From NCBI GenBank assembly GCA_940671915.1, contig CALNVZ010003426.1:18074897-18138896 (forward strand): a stretch of 64,000 nucleotides of DNA. The letters run 5' to 3'. This DNA comes from Paracentrotus lividus (taxonomy: Eukaryota > Echinodermata > Echinoidea > Camarodonta > Echinidae). Below are positions 35,527 through 44,500 of the stretch, piece by piece (the first letter of the stretch is position 1; each line of letters opens with the position of its first letter). The notes beneath the pieces were generated by a model. The model worked only from the letters and a program-made list of their open reading frames with translations. It did no database searches and was not told the DNA's origin. The translations under genes were made by a program, and so were the position numbers.

Positions 35527-38500
35527 TGTTGTGTGCAATAAACATTAATTTCCTGTGATTAATGCAAATGTATGCACATTCGCCCAATTATTTTCAGAAT
35601 ATTTTCAGAATATATTAATTTCAGTATGATGATTTGTTTCCATCCTATCGGACCGATATCTTACTTCATGTACATCAATTCAATATGCTTTAATTATTTT
35701 TTTTTTTTTTAATTCGTTATCAGTCTAATCATTATCATCTTATTTGAATACCATGTATACCGAGTTTTAGTCTATTATGGTCGATAATATCTGGCAGGTT
35801 CTGTAACAGAGGAGTTATAATGAGAAGAATATAGATATCCCGCTAAATATTTTATCAAATGCATTCAAAACCTTTGGCTGTGGGGATTGAACTCTCGAGA
35901 GGTATATAATATTTCTCCCAACAATTTATTTGTAGTTTTAAACATAGTGTCATGCCATGAGACGTCTCTAAGACGGGTTTGAGACTACACGCAGAGAGTC
36001 TTGGAGAGGTCGAAGAAATATTTCCTGAGCCTCCGAGACATCTCATGAGACTTCGTGATGACGTCTCATTAGTCGCGGAAAATTCGAACATGTTCATATC
36101 TATGAGATTTCTTTCGTCGCGGAGACATCTCAGAGTCTCGAAGACGTCTCCGCGACGTGGGATACCTCCTTAACCTTCATTTATTTGTAACAAAATTTAT
36201 TTTCAATGTTTATCTTTCATCTGTTATCTTCATCCACTAAAGGACTTTGCAGGCAGTGGTGTCGTTCATTGTGTTGGTGGTACTGCAGCTCTGGTAGGGG
36301 CCGCCATTTTAGGGCCTCGTATAGGACGATACGATGAGGCAGGCAATCCAATCGTTATTGCCGGTCATACTGTACCGGTAAGTAAACTATAGGAAATATA
36401 AGAACTAAATCAGGCGCGTATCCAGGATTTCGCACCCGGGGGCGCCGACGTGAATTTGGCGCCTGTGTACTTTTCAAAATATGGGCCCCCCCGCCGAGGC
36501 AAAACGGCTTAAATGTATGTTGAAGGATTTGAATATTAATTTATTTGATTTTTTTTTTTTTATTTATTTATATATTTTTTTGAATACTTGCTAATGGTGA
36601 GTTCATGGAAAAGAATGTTTAGGTATATGAGGTTTTACCGCTATAGATGAAAATACGAATATTTCTAAATACGAGCGCGAAGCGCGATCAGATTTTCCCC
36701 CCCTCTACTTTACGATCAGAAAGCAAAGAATTCTAAGCAATTAGGGGAATCAATTTTGTTTAGCTCTTCATCAGAATATCATATGAACGGGAGCTGTAAT
36801 ATGTCCATCAAAACGATTTGAAAGCAAGCCATATAAAATCATGTAAAATTTGTCCATCAAGTAATATGAAATCAAACAAAATAATGTATATTGATGTTTT
36901 GTTGTTCAGAATCCTCATAATCTGGTTACAAGAAAGAAAAAATAGGCGAGCGTGAATCGCGAACAGAAATTTGATGTATCGGAATGATCTCTGAAAACGT
37001 GACATTTTATGCATTCCTCAGGAACACAATGTAATAACTCTTTGGAAAATGAAGCGAGCGCGAAGCGCGATCGAAAATTTTGCTCTATGTAATAGAGACC
37101 TGAAGTTTAGGCTCAATTTGGCCTCCATAATTTAAAGACCGTATGTTGCCCAGTAATTTTACATTATTATGAAAGAGAGATGAATATCTATCTATCTAGC
37201 TGCTTATCTATCCTTCTGCTTCCCTCCCTAAGTTTAAGATAAATTTGGCGCCCCTAAGTTTAAGCTCAATTTGGCCCCAACTAATCATTTGGCGCCCCAT
37301 AAATGTTAGTTTGAATTGGCGCCATACATGTACGATTTAGGTGATTTGATTATGGTCAGAGGAAAAACACAGGCGAGAGCGTAATTTTGATGTCTTTGAA
37401 TGGTGAGAAAACATGGCATTGCATGCGTTCCTGAGGAACACAATGTAATAACTCATTGGGAAAAGAAATGATGCGAGCGCGTAGCGCGAGCCAACATTTT
37501 TCTATGTATATGAAGAGCTTGTTTCCAAAATGGATTAAATCCACTTTTGATGAAAATTGAGTTATTGATATCAGGACATTGTTCAGGTACGTACCCATCT
37601 GTGAGCAAAATAACTTACTAAAATTTTGATTGCAACTTCCAGAAATTGCAACTTTTAATTTCAATTTTCCATAGACGCCTGTACAAAATCCGGCAAAGAA
37701 AAGCCATTTACTCTGAAGTTACAGAAGTAGATTTAGTCCCTTTTGGAAAGAAACTATTCATATACAGACCAGGAGGAATTAAAGATTTTAGAGACCATTA
37801 TTTCAAAGTTATACCAAGTTGTTGCCCCTTAGTTTCAGGTAAATTCGGCACACCTCCCTAAGTTCAAAATAAAGTTGGAGCCCCTAAGTTTAGAATAAAT
37901 TTGGCATCCCTAAGTCTCAGGTCAATTTGACGCCCCTACGTTTAAGCTCAATTTGGCGCCCCCTAAGATTTAGGTCAATTTGAAATGCAAAAATGAATGT
38001 TACGTAAAATCAAATAAATTGAAATGTTTTGATGGTTAGAATCCCATAATGTAAATTTTGGTAAGAGGAAAAACACAGGCGAGCGAGAAGCATGAACGGA
38101 AGTTTTGATGTATTCAAATGATTAGAAAACAGGACATTTCATGCGTTCCTCAGGAACACAATGTAATAATTCATTGGGGGAAAAAAATGATGCGAGCGCG
38201 AAGCGCGAGCGAAAATTTTGCTATGTACACTGTTCGTCATAAAGGTGGAATATTTTTGTCTGGCTCAAGCGACATTATGTTGCTCCGTTATTAATTTCTT
38301 GAATGTGATTGTCACCGCTTTCACTTTCTGGGATCCTGGGTATATCTTGGACGTTCCCTCAACCCTTCCCGGGGATTTTTCCTTCAAAAAAGTTTGTCAC
38401 CCCCAGAAGAAGGCCATTTTTGTCATTTTTTCTTATTTTGGGGGCCCTTTTTTGTTCACGCGACCCACCAAGGCCCCCTCAGTCCTACCCCAAGGAAACA

Positions 38501-41500
38501 CGTCTAAGATGGAGATTTGTTATTGTTCTTTAAATTAAATCTAGATTTCTGGTTACAAGCTCGACTCTTTTGTCTAGGGGAGGGGTCAAAATTTAGTTTG
38601 ATTGGGGTTCAACATTCTTTTTATTCATTTTTACACCATGGAAATTTCTATCTTCCCTAAATTGTATTGTAAAATCTCGACCAAACATAAATCAAAATAA
38701 AATATTATCAATAATGACTATTTACAGCCTTGTCATCAAGGCTAAAGAAAATTTAAGGGGAAAATGATGTTATTTAAGGGTTACAGGTGGTTTTTCATTT
38801 CTTTTGTTTTCAGCATAAAGATGGAATAAAATATTCCGAATTTTCACCAATCTCGTTTTTCACTTCAACCCCTCCCCTAAACAAGAGACCTTAGCATGTC
38901 CCCAGAAATATAGATTTAACTTAAATAACAATATAAAACAGTACACCTCGGTCGCTTTTAATGGAGATAGGACTGAGGGGTGCTTGATCGGCCGGGAAAA
39001 CAAAAAGGGGCCCCAAAATGAGAAAAAAAATGACAAAAATGGGCATCATGGGGGTTGACAAAACTTTTTTTGGAAAAAGGTCAACGTGAAGGGTTGGGAG
39101 AATGTCCAAGATATAGCCAGGGTCAAAAAAAGTAAAAGCAGGGACAAACATATTCAAGAAATTAAAGTCAGAGCAAAATCATGTCGCTATAGCGGCAAAA
39201 AAATATTCCACCTTTATGACGGACAGTGTATATACAGACCCAGATGCATGAATTTTGAAATTTTGCTCTATCTATATAGAGACCATTAGTTTCAGATCAT
39301 TTGGGCGCCCTATAAGTGTAAGCTCAATTAATTAATTTTAAAATCGATTTGACACCCCCTTAACTTCAATTCAGTGCCCCCATACGTTTCAGGTCATCTT
39401 GGCGCCCGTACGTGTAAGCTCAATTTGACGTCGCTAATAAATTATGTTGAACATAATTTTGATAATGAAAAAAAAAAAAAATAATAATAATAAAAAAAAA
39501 AAAAAAATAAATAAAAAATTAACATGAAACAAGTACATTTAAAATGTTTGACGGTTAGAATCCCACAATGTAAATTCTGGTAAAAAGAAAACATGGCGTG
39601 TGCGAATAGGGAACGGAAATTTTAATGCATTCGAAGATTAGAAACGAGGTCATTTTACGCGTTCCTCGACACAATGTAATAAATCAATGGAAAAGATGAT
39701 GCAGCTCGAAGCTCGAGCGAAAATTTGCTATGTACATACGAACCAGGAGGCATGGAATTTAAAATTGTTCTATTCTTAGATAGAGACCATTTTAAGACCC
39801 CTACTGTTTTGTTTTTTTGGGGGCGGGGGTGTTTTTAGGGCCCCTTAGTTTCAGGTAAATAGGAATATTGGAGCCACTCAGTTAAGATAATTTGGCACCC
39901 CTAAGTCTCAGGTCAATTCGCGCCCCTACATTTGAGCTCAATCTGGCGTCCTTTAATTTAAAGATCGATTTGGTGCCCCTAAATATAAGGTCAATTTGGC
40001 ACCCTTTAGTTTTACTGTCGATTTTGGGCGCCCCCCTAAATTAAAGGTCGATTTGCGCCCCCCTAAATTTAAGGTCGATTTGGCGCCTCTATAAGTTTAA
40101 GGTCAATTTGGCGCCCCTTATGTTTACTGTCGATTTGGCGCCCCTAAATTAAGGTCGATTTGGCGCCCCTACGTTTAAGCTCAATTTGGCTCCTACGTAG
40201 TTTAATTTCGATTCGCGCCCCCTCAATTTTAAGGTCGATTGTCGCCCCTATAAGTTTAAGGTCAATTTGGCGCCCCTTAGTTTACTGTCGATTTGGCGCC
40301 CCCTAAATTTAAGGTCGATTTGCGCCCCCTAATTTTAAGGTCGATTTGGCCCCCCCCTAATTTAAGGTCGAATTTGCGGCCCTAAGTTTAAGTTCAAATT
40401 GGCGCCCTATAGTTTACTGTCGATTGGCGCCCCCCCCCATTTAGGGTTGCCACCTTTCCCCCTTCCTTCTTTCCCTTCCTCTCTTCTCTCTCTCTCTCTC
40501 TCTTTTTTTTTTTTTTTTTTCTTCCTTCCTCTTTTCCCCTTTTTTCCCTTCCTCTTTCCCCTTTTTTCCTTTCTTTTTTTCTCTTTTCTTTACTATCTTT
40601 CTTTTTTTCTTTCCCTTTTCTCCCTTTTTCTTCCTCTTTTCGGCGCCCCCCTGCGCGCCCCCGGGGGGCCCGGGCCCGTAAAGCCCCCCCCAGAATACGC
40701 GCATGTAAATGTTTTATGAGGGTAATGCAATCGGCCTGGTATTTCCATATAATCTGACGCCCGTAACGCTGCTTTGATATTGCTGTAAACATGGACTTGA
40801 AATAAAGGTAGGCCTATATTTCTTTCTTTAAATGTAAAATAACAATTCCCATTGAGGTAAAAACCCAAGTTTTACATCGTGCGGACAATGCATAAACAGG
40901 GTTGCTTATGTGGCTAAGTCCCTGATATAATATGGTGGATAGTAATTTTATGGAAATAGAACAAGATTTTTCTTCTTTTTTTCTGAAAAGAGGAGGGGGG
41001 GGGGGTTATTATTAAGCCAAGTAAGTAATGGGTTTGTAGGTTTGATAAAATAAGGTTGGGTTTAAATGTGTTTGGAGGTAAAGCCTCAAGATTTTCGTTT
41101 ACCCCTTTTTTTTCAGGGGGTGGGCTGCAGGCTTCTGGGGTAACAGTTTATTTAAGAGAATCGTCCGTGCTATAATTGTTTCATTGAGATAAAAAAAATC
41201 CCTCAATTTGTAATATTCTTGTTCCATACACATCAGATGGTTTCTCTTGGCGGTTTCATCCTCTTCTTTGGCTTTTTCGCGTTTAACGGCGGGTCCCAAG
41301 GCAGTATATCCGGAGAAGGCGACGGTGAAGTGGTTGCCCTTGCTATCGTCAATACCATTATCTCGGGCGCTTTTGCCGCCCTATCTGCTATGGTTTGTCG
41401 CCGAGTTGGTTTTAGTGGAAGCTACTGGTCGTTACTCACCACAATTAACGGCGGCCTTACTGGAATGGTTAGTATGAAAAAAAAAATCATCATCATTATG

Positions 41501-44500
41501 TATACTAGTGTGGTTTATACTTTGATTTCGAAATGTCCTTGGAGCAGTTCCCGGACAAGCCCCCAAATTAAATGCGCTGTAATGTAATCATTGCTGAACT
41601 CAATGCATACAGGCGCCGTCGCACATATTATACCTGAATTTTTAACGTGCTTGGAATTTGAGGTTTAAGTTCGTTTTGTCCCAAGTCAGTTTCCATGTTT
41701 TCACGAAACGTTTGGCAAACGGAACAAAGAGTTCTGAAAACGTTTAAAAAAACGTTCAATGCATGCGTTTATTGTTTATTGTTAACGCAGATTAACGATA
41801 TAGGATTGAGCGCCTTTGTAGAGTAAATTTCTAAATTTTAAACTAAATATTCATTAATCGTTTTGTTACCGTATGAAAGCATGGCTTTATTGTACATAAG
41901 GATAGGGCCAATAAGCTCTGTGTCGCAGCTGCTCAGACGTTGAGTATACTTTTGGCTCTATAATTATATACCAATATATAAAACAAAATACAAAATACAA
42001 AAATACATGTTGTTTCATTCAAGAAGGATAAGAGATATAAGATTTCAAAAATCGTCAAAATCCATATAGAATCTAAGTTGAATATGAACACAGTAACATT
42101 ATTTTCGCTGGGTTCTCCCTTATTTCAGGTAGCAATTTGTGCTGGGTGCAATGTGGTGTATCCATGGGGAGCAGCGATCATTGGGTCTGTGGCAGGTTTC
42201 GCGTACATTCTGTGGACTTCAGCTATCCAGCGAGTGAAAGTAGATGATCCACTGGACGCCATAGCAGGTTAAGATTTACTCTTTATTTTAGTTTATTACA
42301 TATTATATTGTTTTTTTCTGGGCCCTGTTGCACAAAACTTACCATTAATGGTATAACTGTGTCTTCAGTGCTTTCTAAGACTTTTCTATTATGTGATATT
42401 ATCAGCCAATCGAATTCAAGCTTTTCGTGGATAGACGGAAAAGTTTTATGCAACGGGACACTGAACTCCGTCTTTTATTTTGTCCTCTTTTTTCAAAACT
42501 TTTTCCTTTTCTTTGTTTTCTTCAACTTCCTTTCAACCATTTTCATAATTCTCCTTTTTTTTCCGATATAATATTCTGATTTGAATATCAATCATTATTT
42601 TCTCCCTGTCTTAAAACATTCCATGTATATATATAATTCATTTCTAGTTTATTCTTTTTCAATCCTATGTCTTCTGATTTTTTTCTGCCTTCTATATATT
42701 TTATCTCTCGATTTTAAGTACATTGTCATATCATACAAGTTATTTACATGTTCCGCTTGTCTTCTTCTTACCGCACCTTCGCTTTAATGAAGGAGGTTGG
42801 AATCTTTTATCCCATCAGTGCGTCAAACACACGTAGAACGAGTCCCGTATACAGAAACCGTTCTTTAAAAACAATGTTTTTATTCACGGCATTATTATTT
42901 TTTTTTAAATCTTATACATAAGATTGTTGATTACTAAGTTTAATTGCTTAGATTGTTTAATCATTTCTCATGTACGACACTACCATTCTTTCTAGGTTTA
43001 AAAACAAGATTGTTTAATTACCCAGTAGGCCTATTTTTGTACATTATCTGTAATGGCGATTATTTCAATATAATTATCATGTTAAGCGCATATGCGCTGT
43101 CATATTATTATTATCAATTTGTTTTTATTTGGTTTGTAACATTAACAGTTCATCTGGGAGGAGGTCTTTGGGGTGTTTTAGCCGCACCTATATTTACCAT
43201 GAACAATGGAATCATCTTCAACATCTCAGGCAGAGAACCATGGCTGGTAAATCAGTTTATCTTTATATATATTTTTGTCTTTCTCCTTCCCTTCCTTTTT
43301 GATTCTCAATATTAATCTCTTTTTGCTCCATTGTCCTCTTATTTTTTTCCTTGTTCCCCCTTCTCTTCCACTCGTTCTCTTCTTCTTCTTCTTCTTCTTT
43401 TTTTGTTTTTGTTTTGTTTGTACGTTTGTTTGTTTGGTGTATATTTTTTTTATTTATTTCTTTATTTGTATTTTTATTTCTTTATTTACTTCTTTTTTTT
43501 TTTTCTTCTTTTTTTCCTTTTTTTTTTTTTTTTGGGGGGGGGGAACAGTAATGAACAACATGCAGAGCTCTTTATTACAGACTTTTGTGTAACAATACAG
43601 TAAGGAAAAAACATAGCGCAGATTTTTTTTTGAATTGTGATGCTTACCTAACAAAGCAACATAGGTGATGTAGAACCGCTCGAACCGGTTAGGATCATGA
43701 TGGTATCCAATTTACCATGAGACATGTTTGACACGGGTGCAAGACTTGTCGCGAAGACGTCTCCTGGGTCTCCACGGCGTCTCATGAATCGCAGGAAAAT
43801 TGAACATAGTCATTTCTATGAGATTTGTTTTATCCCGTCGCGGAGACGTCTCCGATTCATTTTGGCTATCGACGCATCGGTCGTACCACCAACATCTGTG
43901 AACATAGCTTGAACTAAATTAATGAATTTTATACCAGCCGTCATAATTGCTTCTTCTCATTGCAGCATTTTGCATGGAATCTACTTGGAGTCACAGTGAT
44001 ATTTGTATGGACTGCTCTGCTCTCCATCATAATGTTTGGCGCCTTCAAATGCCTGGGGATACTTCGAGTAAGCCCCGAGATAGAAGTAAAAGGTAAACTT
44101 TACCGTACCTTTATTTTTCATTTAGTTGCAGATTTTCAGGGCTGGGGCATTAGTAGGAACTGTGCTTTAAAAAAAAAAAATCTCCTTTCTGATAGCACAT
44201 CTCACTTTTCAGATTTTCTTGTATGTTTTGTTTAATAATATTAATTTAATTTTAATTTTTAATTTTAATGTATTTTCAAGAGTATAGGCCTTTATTCGAT
44301 CGAGTGTGTAGCTCTCAACCGGATTTTATCCAAATGAATTGCTATTCAAAGTCTCCATAATAAGACGTCGTATACACAAATATCAATATATTTGTAATAA
44401 AAGGCAGAATTCAGAATGCAAAAGGGTGTTGTGAAGATAATAAGTGCGTTTTACAACTGAAATGGCCGGATCTATACCAAGTACTAAGTGGATTGAAATA

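Noticed and set aside
40394..40868. Lys/Glu/Arg-rich minus-strand frames of about 90-130 residues
   Set aside because: Artefacts of the homopyrimidine tract read on the opposite strand.
43261..43603. Phe/Leu/Ser-rich open frames that look like membrane proteins
   Set aside because: T-rich and CTT-rich intron sequence with three overlapping open registers and no conserved motif.
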